This document shows, piece by piece, positions 20,758 through 32,391 of a DNA stretch of 64,000 nucleotides; positions within the stretch are counted from its first letter, which is position 1; each line of letters opens with the position of its first letter. The position numbers and the translations under genes are program-made. The stretch is from Cyanodermella asteris (Eukaryota > Ascomycota > Lecanoromycetes > Ostropales > Stictidaceae), in assembly GCA_900618795.1 (NCBI GenBank), contig UYJD01000001.1, positions 358,790-422,789 of the forward strand. The letters run 5' to 3'. The notes below the pieces were generated by a model. The model made no database searches and was not told the origin of the DNA. It worked only from the letters and a program-made list of their open reading frames with translations.

Positions 20758-22981
20758 CAGATATTGCTTGCAGTGCATACGGTACGTGCTTCGCACCATG
20801 GCTCGTCCAGATGCGCACCGACCCGCGAACACTAGCCCTGCGGTTCTCTAGCATCTCCACCCACGGCTGCAGGTGCACCAACAAAACCACGGTTCAACGT
20901 ACCCAAACACGAGCCCATCGGAGCAGGGCTTCACGACGGGAATTTTTTTTCCCCTCCTCTATCTAGTAGGCTGGTCGCTTTGACAATGCTTGCGCATTAA
21001 CTCTCGACTTGCTTGCATGAATTTCCGCGATAGACCCAGGACCGCAGATAGGCAGGTAGGTCGGTAGACAAAAGATTGCTGCCCAACAATGCACATCCTT
21101 ACCTACGAAAGGGGAACAAGCCGATCCCATCACATCGAATCACATCCATTTCGATATCCCAAAAACACGCTCACGGTGGGTGTCCACCCTCGCCGATCAA
21201 GTAAAGCGCCGCCGGTGCCCCCGATTGCGAATCTTTGCATCTTCGAGTTTCGACCTACAGCCCGCTCTGCGAACAGACACGTTTTCATCAGCTCAGATGA
21301 TATCTGCATCTGTACGTGTGCAACAGCCAGCATTGACGTATCCTGATGGGTAGACAGTCGGACACATCCCCACGTCCCGAAGCACTTTCGTGGCCAAAAG
21401 TTGATGGGTGTGCGTGTGGGCCAACCGCCAAGTTTTCGCGCCTACAAGCGCCGGTACCTGACTGGTCCCGACGACCCGGGACCCAACTCTCCACCGCCCC
21501 CCGATCGTCAGTTGGCGAACGGAAGCGGTCTCGAGCTACGTACATACCTTTTCACCGAGGGGGCGCGGCGCCGCGGGTAGCGGGGCCCGGATTGGCACTT
21601 GAACTTGAGCCAGGACTTGTTGATGATGGTGGCGGTGATGATGGTGGTGATGGGTCGGTGCCGGGCCTGAAGGTTGCGGGTTTGATTGATTGAATGAATG
21701 CATGCATGCGCTTTTTTGCTGAGACGCTTCCACCCAGCCTGCCGAACTCCGTGCTTGCCGTCCTTGGGCGAGGTTTGAGCGGCGGAGGTGTGGTACAGCA
21801 GACGGGACAGCCGGGGGAGATGGAGGGTGTGCAGTTGGGCGATGATGGTGGTGGTGGTGGTGGTCTTGAATGCGGTCTGTGAGCTCAGCTGAGCGCACGT
21901 CCCGTGAGCCGAGTGCGGTGCGTACACTCCGTAGATAGGAGCACAGGGGTCAAAACAAAAACCCCCCCAACCAAGCCGGTCGACGGAGATGCGCTTGGAA
22001 GTTGTTGTTTTTTTGTCCTGTTGGTGTTCGAGTGAGCGTGATTGCGTCCGTCGGTTGCGGTGTGATGTGATGCGATGCGATTCGATGAAGTGCTGAGGCT
22101 CAGTCGGCTTACGGATCCAGTCAAAGAAACCAAGGGACGGCCAGGTGTGAACAGTTGCTGAGATTCTGACCAACGGGCTGGGCGCGACACGTTGGTGGGA
22201 GACTTGGTTGGGTTGGTAAACCCCCATCTGGCGCTCTACCGTGCACGAGCAGGTTGTCGTAAACGTAAAGTGGCAGACGCAAGTAAGACGTGATTCCTGA
22301 GCAACCAAGTTTTTGTGAAATGCTATTCGATCCGCACATGCGCCAATATTGTTGAGCGTTGGAACATTACTGCTGACTGACATTCAGCCGTGATGCGGTG
22401 AGGCTTCACAACCTTGCTTTCGGCAGATTGACCTGTCGGTAACAGACATGTATTACGCGTAAGCCGGAGCTCCGTTTCAGCTGATAGTAGCTATGGCGAT
22501 ACTCGCTGAGATAGCGATAGCCAGCTTCACAATGAATCAAGACGGTGGTTACTCATCGTAAGAGCATAGCACGAACGCACGTCGCAAACAACGCAACACC
22601 AAGTAGATGAAATTGTAATCGGTCAAAATTGATGTTTTGTTTCGCAGCAATGCTCCAAGGATCGATTATAGATCCTCAGGGCATCCAGTGCTCCATGCTA
22701 GATAGTCACAAGACTTTTCACATGTCCAATGTGAACCATGTTTCGTTGATGAGTCCTTCTCGTCAGAACTTTTAATCAAGACAATTCTTTTCCTGTCCTG
22801 GCCTGGCCTGAGCCGCAAACGTGTAATTGTTGAGCGTCGTAACTGTATGACACAGCTGTTGTAACAAACAAGCTATAAAAGCCTGTCAAGGGCGTAGGTT
22901 CTGTCCATAATTTCGGTCATTAGGTATTTTCGTACATGTCGTTAATGATACAAATGATCATACAAGGTTGCGGTGCGCAAG
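19935..22981. other. 3-kb gap between convergent genes
   Basis: No gene is recognised. The stretch contains the (CT)n run at 20727-20755, a GGT/GAT-rich patch near 21620-21660 and another near 21843-21865, plus A/T runs. The long minus-strand frame 21508-22383 and plus-strand frame 20343-20966 are Ser/Thr/His-rich, contain these simple repeats and match no family. A 3-kb gap between two gene ends is longer than usual here, so an unrecognised gene or long non-coding transcript remains possible. Confidence 0.35.
20727..20755 (+). repeat. (CT)14 microsatellite
   Basis: An uninterrupted CT dinucleotide run of 29 bases, seen directly. Confidence 0.95.
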
Positions 22982-25191
22982 TCATGATCGCGGAGTAGTT
23001 GCTCCTGACGAGGAAGCTCCAATGCGATCAAGTGGTGGAAATAACGAATAGGGGGCCTTGGGACTTCTAGGACTCGTTGGCACCACGGCATAGCTCTTTG
23101 CGCGTGTGTGGGTGTGAGCCGCGGCCTTGGGCCCGGCGCTGCTCAGGACTTTGCCTGCAGAGTCGGAGAGTGATCGTTTGCGCAAAGGAATACGAGAGAC
23201 GTCCAGGGCATTGCTCTGCTTTGTCTCGATGTTGAGCGGGCCAGCGATCGTTGAAGGTAGCGTCGATGATGTAGCAGAAGCCTCAAGGTGCGCAGTGTTT
23301 GCTTGGCTCTGGACACTGGATCGCTTCGTGCTTGTGCTTTTGCGCCTGCTAGGAACCAGATCGGGGATACTGCTCGTGGAGGCATTTTCGGGTACCGCTA
23401 GGCCGGAAGCTCTTTTGCTGCTGTTTCTACTGACAGCGCGATAGCTACCGCCAGAGGGATATTTGCTCAACTGACTAACGCTGCTGCGTGGTGAGTAATT
23501 AATGTGAAGGTCGCCGGACATGTCTGGCGTGAACAAGGGAAGTGTACCCTTTATTGAATCCGGCAGGAGGTAGTCATCACCAACTGCCAAGCACGGGCTG
23601 GAGTCTTGAGAGCCAGTGGGGTATCTGACGCTAGGGGCCTGGTCCCTGATATGCGCAGACACGCGCCTGAGGTGCAAAGGCACACTGCCACGACTCGATC
23701 GATGGCTCCTGCGGCCGTCCCTCATGTAAAGAGCGTCAACATCTGATGAGGGAGAGCCTGGATCATCGTCCAGCTCATGATCCACACCCTCAGCCTCGAG
23801 TTGATCATAGCAATAATCAATGTCCTGGTCCCAGTCGAGGTTTAGAAAGATGCCATTGGCGACGTGTCCCGACACGTGCCTCGATGCCCTTGGAATTTCC
23901 TCCGTCTGCTCGGCGCCTTCCGGCAGAACCGGATCCGAACCAGACCTGAAGACGCGGTTGTTTGCGCTTCGAGGGTTTTCGGTGGCAGCACCTGTTTGGA
24001 CACGAGTCTCCTGTGGCATGTCTTCCTCCTCAGGCACGTCCGCAAGAGGGCTTGCCAATTCGCTTTTGATGACGCAAGCGGATTCGTCGGGTGTGGTCAC
24101 TGCTTGAGCGATTCCCATCATGCTCAAGGGGCTATCATCTGCGCCAGTAGAGACAGACAAAGGGCTCTTTGGAGTCGTGGTCTTCGAGGCCGGAGTGCGA
24201 CGGCCGGACATGAGGAATTCGGGTACTGTTGGGGATTCTTGTGGAACCACCAAGGGAGTTGGACGTCGCGAAGACTTTCGTGGGGGTGGGGTGATCGGAG
24301 GAGGATACGGGGTACTGAACGAAGATCTTGAGATGCGCTTGAAGCTGTCCATTGATCTTGACGCCCGAAGTTGAAACTCTGCACGTTGTGTTGCGCTGAT
24401 GGCAGGTTCCACTGCGCTCAAGGGAGTTGGCAGGTCGTGGGCCTTGATCCCTTTCAGCTCGCGGCTGGGGTGACCAGCGCGATGTGTCGGAACCTTGCCG
24501 GTGCTGTCGGCAACGGTATGCGTCAAATGCTGGAAATTGTACGGCTGAGAAATGCGCGGCTTGAGGTTATCTAGAAGATGTCAGCTAATATCGGCGGAAT
24601 CGGTTATATGGCAGACATACCAGACTCGGCCCGATCATGCTTGGCCGCTCTCCGAGCAAGCAAGTCTCCGTCAGCTCGTGTGACATGTGTCTCATCGATC
24701 CAGTCGAGTGTGCGAGAGTTCAGACTGCTTTTGCTCGTCTTCCTCTTCAAGAAGATGCGCGAGCTTCTGTGCATGAACGATCTTGCCGAGGACATGGTGC
24801 TTTCATCCTTGACTAGTTTGCCGGAGCTTGCATTGGAGTGTGCAAGCGTCAGTTCTGACGCAGAGGTCGGCAAAGGAGGCGTCGCCTCCGCAGCAGTGGT
24901 CGCATCCGAGTATATAGACATTCTGCCCTGACTCTGAGCCCTTCCCAAAGACTTCGTGCTCTTGCTTCTGCGGACACCTGCGGCGCCGAGTCGTAAACGT
25001 GCAAATGTGCCGGAACGTGTCGAAGAGGGAGAAGGAATCACTTCGTCTTGCAAAAGTGGGGGAGTAAAGGCGGAGCAGTTGGTATCGAGCTTGCTTAGAT
25101 GGTAGGGAGGCTTCCGGGGTGCGGCGGACGTCGACATCGTGTTTGCAACAAGATGGATCGAGTCCTGAAGCAAAGATCGAGCGTGCGTCAA
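22982..25191 (-). CDS. CRIB (p21-Rho-binding) domain protein
   Basis: Exons are 25191-24621 and 24570-22982, giving 719 residues. A second Met at 25137 (MSTSAAPRKPPYHL) may be the true start. The intron is 50 nt (GTATGT...TCTAG). The CRIB motif begins just after the splice: ISQPYNFQHLTHT fits ISxPxxFxHxxH(T/G). This element binds GTP-loaded Cdc42 or Rac. The rest is predicted disordered, rich in Ser/Pro/Arg, with many SP/TP sites and basic patches (RRSKSTKS, RIFLKRKTSKSS) before the CRIB. An acidic segment with LDWDQDIDYCYDQLEAEG lies mid-protein. No kinase domain is present, so this is not a PAK. The plan resembles yeast Gic-type effectors, though the similarity is only architectural. A role in polarity or septation is inferred. 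Confidence 0.8.
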
Positions 25192-28100
25192 AGCGTGCTG
25201 GCAGTGGAAATTATTGATCGGGAGACTGGCGCACAGTGCCGTGAACTTCGCGTGGTGTCGAAGGATCCAACCGTTTCGTAGCGGTAGACCTGGGGAGAGA
25301 GTAGCCCGGAAAGAGACAACGACGACGGGGGCATGAAAGCCGCCGTGACGCTGGTTGTGTGTTGCCGGGTTCTGGAAGGATACAAAGGATCGTGCGTACA
25401 GGGAGGAGCTGTAAGGGCGTAGTGATATTATCTGGCGTCGGGCAGTGGTAGAGACGGACCCGAGCTCGCGTCAAGGATCTTCGGGTTGCCGCGACAGCAC
25501 GACTTTCTTGTACCGCGTAGCTGGTACAAGTGGCGGCTTGGAAACGGCCTCGAAGGCGGACGGTTCAGCTGGTACCTGAGAAAGTTGTGAGAACAGGCGC
25601 CGCTTAGCACATTTCGACCGGGTACAGGCACAATTGGTGGTGCACGGAGTCAGGCGGGTGTGGCGAGGCTAACAAAAATAAACAAGAACGCGAATGACGG
25701 ACGAGCAGGGATTGTGTAGAACCACGGTCAGGACAGGAGGCTGAATGCGATCAGGGCAATATACATATCTGGGGAAGCGATGAAGAGGAGAAGAGTAGCA
25801 TATAGAGGTAGGCAGACACATGTTTTCAATCGACACTGATCTGCCAAACTCAATTCGGGCGCAGTTGGGGACGGCAGGCGCTTTTGGAGCTAAGATTTAG
25901 GGCGATTGTGAAGGCTACCAAAGTGGAGGTGAAGGAAGGTTGGAGGCATCTCTGGTTGGGCTGGTCGAGGCAGGAGACGGAATAGTCGAAGCGAAGGACG
26001 GACGTGAGCTCAGCACCCGGCGGCATCGCTCTTCCTGAGTGTCGTCGACTCGTCGTCAGGCTTGGCCAGCGCTGTGGGAGAGGAGGAACATGTGCAAAGG
26101 ATGAGTGCCATCTCTGCTCATTGGCGGAAACGTGGGATGTGTACCTGAGGATGGTGTCGCCGCTTTTCCGTGCCCCTGATGTGCCGTGCCGGCTTTCAGA
26201 TGTCAAACGGGCCAGTTGCCAGGGACCCGGATTGGCGGAGAGGATCAGCCTTCGATTGGCCTCTCTCTTGGGGTGAACGACGCCAGACTCGAAGCAGGCA
26301 AGAGGCTATGCGGAAGCTGACTGGAGGCACGAGCCGGCTGCCGCGTCGGGCAGGTGAAGCTATTCCGCAAAGCAGCAGCATCGAAAACTCGTGGGGCGCG
26401 TCTTTCTCGCCAATTGCGCTTCCCTGCACGCATCATTGCACATGTCTGTTGCTTCAACAGACAAGTCAACGAGCAAGCTGGCCGGGACGACGTGTGCGTA
26501 GAGCCCCAGCATGCAACGACAGACTGCGGGGCGAAGATGGATCAGGTGGAGGAAGAAGCTGATGAAGCTCGAAAAAACGCCGCTTCCGGTTCCAGCTCTC
26601 GTCCTTCGTTTCCATCCCTCCAGCTCGACCAGACCGTTGTGCTCGCCGCCTCCTGCCCTGCATTGCGCCCAAACTTTGCACCTCTCCAATTCACTCCCAT
26701 CGTGACAATACGACCGCCTCGCAGGCCGGAACCAGAAGCATGTGCTCGCGTGAAGGAAGCGTGGATTGCTCACCTTTGCGGGTTTGTCGAAGCTAGTAGC
26801 TACTACGTGACAGGGTGTGCTTCAAACTCTGCGATCCTGCCACCCCAACTTCACCGTGACAGTAGTCACAACGATGAAACAAACGTGTGCCGCACTGTTG
26901 AACCTGGGGGGCCGAGCGCTCAGTGCTGAGTTGCTGACCGGAACACAGATACCAAGTAAGAGTCTGAATCCGCCGGAACGAAGGAAGAGCAGAGACGGTG
27001 AGCAGTCGCGTCTGTTCTGCTTGATATATCCTTCTCGTATCTGTCAAGGTTTGCCATACACCAGACAACACCATGTCTCCGGGGCCGAAGCCGTGTCGCG
27101 ACGCGCACATTCTTCTTGGTCCGATCGCCTGCAAGCTTTCTGCAGCTCTGCAACGAAAACGGCGACTATACTGCAGGAAGCTCCCATTTTGGACCTGCAC
27201 TCGTGGCTTGACTTTCCGTTCTTGCATGATTACGCGATGTTGTCTTGTTGTCCTCTTGCGCAATGCTACTCATCGACCCAAAGCGCGTGGCTGTACCATG
27301 CCAATGCCAAGCTAGCTTCGATGCACTTGACGGGACGCTTTCTGCCTGCAGACTGCAGTATACAGCAGCCGGTACATCCTTGAACGGAGATGCAGTAATT
27401 TGAGTCGCCACGGCCTGAAATCGAAGACGAGGATCCGTGTCACACAACAGCAGAAATCGCCCGGCGCTTACGCAGGTACTTTTCGAGCCCAGTCTGGTTC
27501 AAAGGTACCATGAAAGCCTTCGAAAATTGCCATCGTTCAAACAATTTGGGTGGAATTGCTTTGGCAACATCCGGCGCGGCAGTACATCGTTGATTAAAAT
27601 GGCTAAAAGCAGCCGTATCAATTTTGTAACCATTAACAACTTGCGACACCCGAAATTCAAGCAAGACAGGCCCAGCCTACCTTGAACCAGACAAAATCAT
27701 TACTGTCGTGTGGCGAGCATCTGCTGCGCCGCAGATTTAATGGCGTGCGCACCGTTGTCTAGACGAAACGAAGTACTTCGTTACATGATAGAAGTGGCCT
27801 CATTATTAACGTTGGTGGTGGTTCCTGAGAATTCTGCAAGCCACCATGGCTGACCTCGGGCGGGCCAGCGCTGCCGTGCAAAATGTGACACTAAGGCCGT
27901 GGGCTGCATGAGCGCCAAACCGCCGTTCGGACATGGTTTCCACTACCAAAGGCCCAAGGGCCAGAGCGAGAACCTGAAGTGCGTCGTCCATTGACAATTC
28001 GTCAGAGCTGTTCTTTGGCGTTATGGCGGCATCGGCGAGTGCGGTCCGGGCCTGGTCCTCGTCCACTGCGGAACCTGTCAGCCAGCTCGATTCTCGTCTC

Positions 28101-30758
28101 GCAAGGACTATAGCGTAGGCACCGTTCCACCACGCCGTGATTTGGGATGATTCCGAGGAGCCATGAAGGCCAAGACTCCTATCGCAAGACGACCGATGAC
28201 TCGTTCACGATAACTCTTCCGGGCCTGGATATACGTACGCTCCGAACGTCTGGGGCTGCGTCGTCCTCCTCATGCGTACGACTTTGGCGGAGTGCTCCTG
28301 GCTTTGGGATCATGGGATCAGTCATCTTACGAATCCATGAAGCGTGTTACGCTACGTTTTTTTTTCCCTTTGGAAGCCCCACGCACTGTCACGCATGCTG
28401 ACCCCACCCGACAACGACAACAAGCCTGGGATCCAGAGGATCGGTAGCCGGTAGGTACCTATGCGTGCGACCTCGCCCTGAAATGTCATCAGCGACCAGG
28501 ATAATCGCGGGAACTTCTGCAACGGGGCCCGGTGAAGCCGATCTACCCAAGCTAACCTCGAGAAATCGAAAGGCTTTCTCGCTAGACCTGGAAAGAATGT
28601 CATAGTTTGGCCAAGGCCCTCGGAGCCAGAAAGCGCTCGTTGTGCTAACCGTCTGCACACGATAACTAGTCGCAAACAGCCGGCCCCACGAGGGGAATCG
28701 CCGTGGCTTAAAACCTAGAGTCCCTGTCGGGTGAGAGGCATTCGCTTCATTGCATCGGGTTCAGGGACCAGCTTGCGATTTTTCTTCGCATTGCTCGCAG
28801 GACGACTGACAATTTGTGATTCGAGTCGGGTACATTCACGCGTTTGTCGGGACGCCAAGTATACTGTACCTTGTCGCGACGAGCAGCTGGGTTGGTTGAC
28901 ACTTACAGACAGAGACATTGCAAACCTTCATGGGCAAAGGATGGTTGACTGGCGCGCTCCGAACCATGATTCTAGGATTGGGATGCATGAAATGCAACGC
29001 GATCTCGCATTGATCTGCTGGTGGGGGGCTTATGGCTGTTCCGTGGACGAATTCAAGCCAAGAAAAATTCAAATCACAGTGTACAGATTGAGCAATGACG
29101 CTCGTGAGCCCGCACATTGAGCATCGCCTCAAAAAGAGCAGCGATCAAGGCTGAGGATAGAGCTGATGGGTCAAAATAGATGCTCTCCCGCTGCATCTGG
29201 GACAAGTTATTGCTCCACCAGGCTTCAAAGCGTTGTGATGGGTCTTGTTCTGCGCTTAGGCTTTGACCTGGGTCTTTCTCTCCCGTACGGATTTCATATA
29301 TGCGGCTTCAGCTGAAGTGCTCCGCGGCGCCTGCAAAGCTCGTGTTCGTGCAGCATCCCAACGCTTTGTGAAGCAAGGGAGACGACGGGTATGCTGCTTC
29401 CACACGAACAGCACATATTTCCGCGTCGTGCAGGCTGCGGCAACCTACATGGAGCAGCACACTGCTCGAGTCGGCGTCCATGGGTTCCCGCACAAACGAG
29501 GGTCCAGTAGCTTCGCTCCCGACTTTGATAGTTCGGCATCAAACCATGTCCATCGTCCCTCGTACCACCTCAGCATCCGATGCAGTGCCATGTTGTTTGC
29601 TCCCTCCTGAGAGCGGACGCTCGATGGAGCCGCCCTCCGGCACAGGCGCTAAGATAGACCTTTGGCGCATTTGTGGAGGATAAGCGGTGAGAGTTTTCCT
29701 TCCGCCAGAAGTATCTTCTTATCCGACAGCTGGAGGCTTCTTCACGTGCCGATGAACCGTGTCTCCGACCAAAATCTCTACTACAAGGGGCTGAATGTCA
29801 ACGTGGCTTTGCGAAAGCAGAGCTGCTCTTGTGAATTCGGGGCAATGAAATCTCGAGCCACGAATAGAATGCGAACTCAAATGTCTACTATGCTCTCTTT
29901 AGCGAAGACTGCAGTCTCGAAAAAGACATGATTATGCCAGGCCACAGGCCTATTACGGACAGCGGTCTACGATTGCCTGCAGTATCTCAAAGTATCTTTC
30001 CAACGTTTGCTACTCCACTAGTACATCCATGCCGAAAGTATCCGCGTCGGCCATGGCAGGATCGAAGCAGCTCAAGAAACCATCGATACCGGATATCCTG
30101 GCCTTGGTCCCTCGCCACGTAAGCAGGGGACCATTCTGGCATCGAGCCAAAGCCCACTCCCTTCAGGCGTAGTACTGCCTACTCGCCAAGCATGTTTGTC
30201 CTGCACCGAACCCTCGACCATTGTCTGCCATGTTCGGAAAGGGGCGGGCCAAGACACATGCAAGTCAGGGCCAAAGCTACAAAGGCAAACTTTCGGTCGA
30301 TTCTTGCCGGCAGGGCAGATCCAGGCGACGACACCCTTTTTCCAACGCAGCCTCCATTGTGAGGGTGGTGGGCTAATCGCCTCCTTTAAAGCTTATTACC
30401 CCAGTTTCGCCAGCGTGCTCGCCCCTGGAACTGACTGATGACAGCTTGTCCTTCGCCATCTTAGCATCAGTTGAAGCGGCGAAACGCTCGTACTGGAGCC
30501 AGGACTCTGAAAGTCTAGGCAGAATTCGCGATCAAGATTCAGATATGTTCGGCAGTGGAGATTCACAGAGACGCACGTGAGCAGGCTTGGCATCGGCTGA
30601 GTGAGCTCCGGCCCCCGCCATCCAATGATCTGAAGCTCCGCTTCCATCTGTTCTTGAAGCTCGAAGCTGGGGCGTGCACAGGACATTCACCACTGCATAG
30701 TTGCCATCATGCGACAGCACATGGTCGCGTCCAGCACCTGATACCATCAGATCCCGCA
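25192..30758. other. 5.6-kb stretch without a recognisable gene
   Basis: Many overlapping frames of 60-190 codons exist on both strands (for example 26354-26929, 26817-27383 and 27806-28066 minus). None shows a domain, signal peptide, consistent intron set or repeat. Base composition looks like the surrounding DNA, with no AT-rich RIP-like tract. The first part must contain the CRIB gene promoter and the last part the FYV10 promoter. The rest may hold fast-evolving genes or relics I cannot identify. Confidence 0.4.
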
Positions 30759-32052
30759 ATGGCCGACTTCAAGGGCATCGAGCTCAGGCCCGAGGAACAG
30801 CTGCTTCTGGTAAGCTCCACATCCGTACCTCCATTGCCCACCCTACTCACGATTCCGATAGGAGACCTTTTCCATCCGCTTCCCCTACGAGCTCTCGCGA
30901 CGCAACCTTAAATCTGCCCAGCGAGCCGTCGAAAAGGAGCGTGACCACGTGCTCTCGACCTTGAAGACCGCCACCGCCGCCGCCAACAATGGCGCCGACA
31001 AGCGCGAAACCCTCGCCCAGATCGACGGCATGATCACCCGCATGAAGGGCCTAAAGCGGAGACTTGAGGCCCTGGAGGAGGAGCGAGAGCTACTGGACCG
31101 CCAAGCCAAGGCTCGAATAGCCCACATGGAAGAGCTTTGGTCTATACCCAACATGGCCGACGTCAAGTACGAAGAGTGGAGCAAAGTTCGCCTCGACCGG
31201 CTGCTGGTCGACTACATGCTCCGCAAAGGCTACCTGAATAGCGCCAGGTCTCTGGCGCGGGGAAAAAACATTGAGGATCTCGTCGACATCGACACGTTCG
31301 CACGAGTGCACAGTGTGGCCAGCAGCTTGCGCGCCGGCAGCCTGACGGAGGCGCTCGCCTGGTGTACCGAGCACAAGCAAATGATCAAGAAGAGTTCGGG
31401 CTCATCGGCATCCTCATCCCTAGAGTTCCAACTCCGCTTCCAGCAATTCATCGAGCTACGCCGCGCCGGCAGATCGCTCGAAGCGGTCGTCCACGCCAAC
31501 AAGCATCTCGCCCCACAACTCGAAGTCCACCGCGATTCCGTCCTGAACGCGCCGTTGTTACTCGTTACTCCCCTGGACACGACCATGCCGCCATACGCAG
31601 AATACTTCTCCCCGGACAGATGGGACATGCTGGCGGATCTGTTCACCTCGACGCACCACGAGCTGTTCTCGCTCTCGACGTGTCCGCTGCTGCACACTGC
31701 GTTGAGGGCGGGGCTGACGGCGCTCAAGACCCCCAGCTGTCACAGTGTGCATGCTAATAGCGCGAGTCCCGGTACGAACGCTCGGTCCTCGGGTGCGAGC
31801 CTCATGCACACGAGGTTGTGTCCGATTTGCAGTACGGAGCTCAATGAGCTTGCGAGGGAGCTGCCGTATGCGCATCATAGCCAGAGCCTGGTGGATCCCG
31901 ATCCTGTTGTTCTTCCGAATCACAGGATATACGGGAGGGAGAGACTCCGGGAGTTCAGCGACAAGATGGGTGTCCCTCAAGGTCATGTCAAGGATCCTGT
32001 GACGCAGGATGTGTTTTCCGACGATGAGATTAAGAAGGTCTTCATCATGTGA
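30759..32052 (+). CDS. FYV10: GID/CTLH E3 ligase subunit FYV10 (GID9/MAEA)
   Basis: Exons are 30759-30809 and 30862-32052, giving 413 residues. The 52-nt intron follows codon 17. Gid9/Fyv10 pairs with Gid2 to form the RING-like core of the GID ubiquitin ligase, which degrades gluconeogenic enzymes such as Fbp1 when glucose returns. Visible parts are an N-terminal coiled coil (about residues 25-110), a LisH motif around 127-158 (VRLDRLLVDYMLRKGYLNSA), a CTLH region (about 165-230, with ALAWCTEHK), a CRA region, and a degenerate RING (CPICSTELNEL, about 335-350). The protein ends in the family-typical DPVTQDVFSDDEIKKVFIM. The RING lacks a full set of zinc ligands, as is normal for this family. 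The gene is convergent with the deubiquitinase gene. Confidence 0.94.
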
Positions 32053-32391
32053 TGGGGAAACAGTAACGAGGCTGCTAAAAATCATGTATTGTATTCGGCG
32101 TGGAGCGCAACTCGGAGGTGGAGGGTCCGCTCAATTGTGCTTGGGTTTTTGGGAACGGGCAACGAGGTTATGAGGTTCATGTAAATTTATGATACACCAC
32201 GGCACAGTTCTAAACACTTTATTTATCAATGTCTAAGACCAGCCATGGCCGTCCTGTGAGCCAGTGATCTGTGCATCATCAACCAGTAGTCTAACGGTGA
32301 CTGAGCTGAAGCGTATATTCCAAAAACACAACTGTCCCCCCAACGCCAGCTATGCTGATTCGTAACATCATTCCCGGTTCGAAATCAACGC
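32053..32391. other. Convergent 3' intergenic region
   Basis: The 3' flanks of FYV10 and the USP gene meet here. Nothing else is seen. Confidence 0.4.

Noticed and set aside
20343-20966. 207-codon ORF containing a Ser-Leu repeat
   Set aside because: The repeat is the translated (CT)n microsatellite; the rest has no protein-like pattern.
21508-22383. 291-codon minus-strand ORF
   Set aside because: His/Thr/Ser-rich product of simple repeats, no domain, no conserved-looking segment.
26354-27383. Overlapping ORFs of 130-190 codons on both strands
   Set aside because: They overlap each other in several frames and none shows a family feature.
25192-30758. RIP-degraded transposon hypothesis for the gene desert
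   Set aside because: No AT-rich shift, no terminal repeats and no reverse transcriptase or transposase fragments were found.
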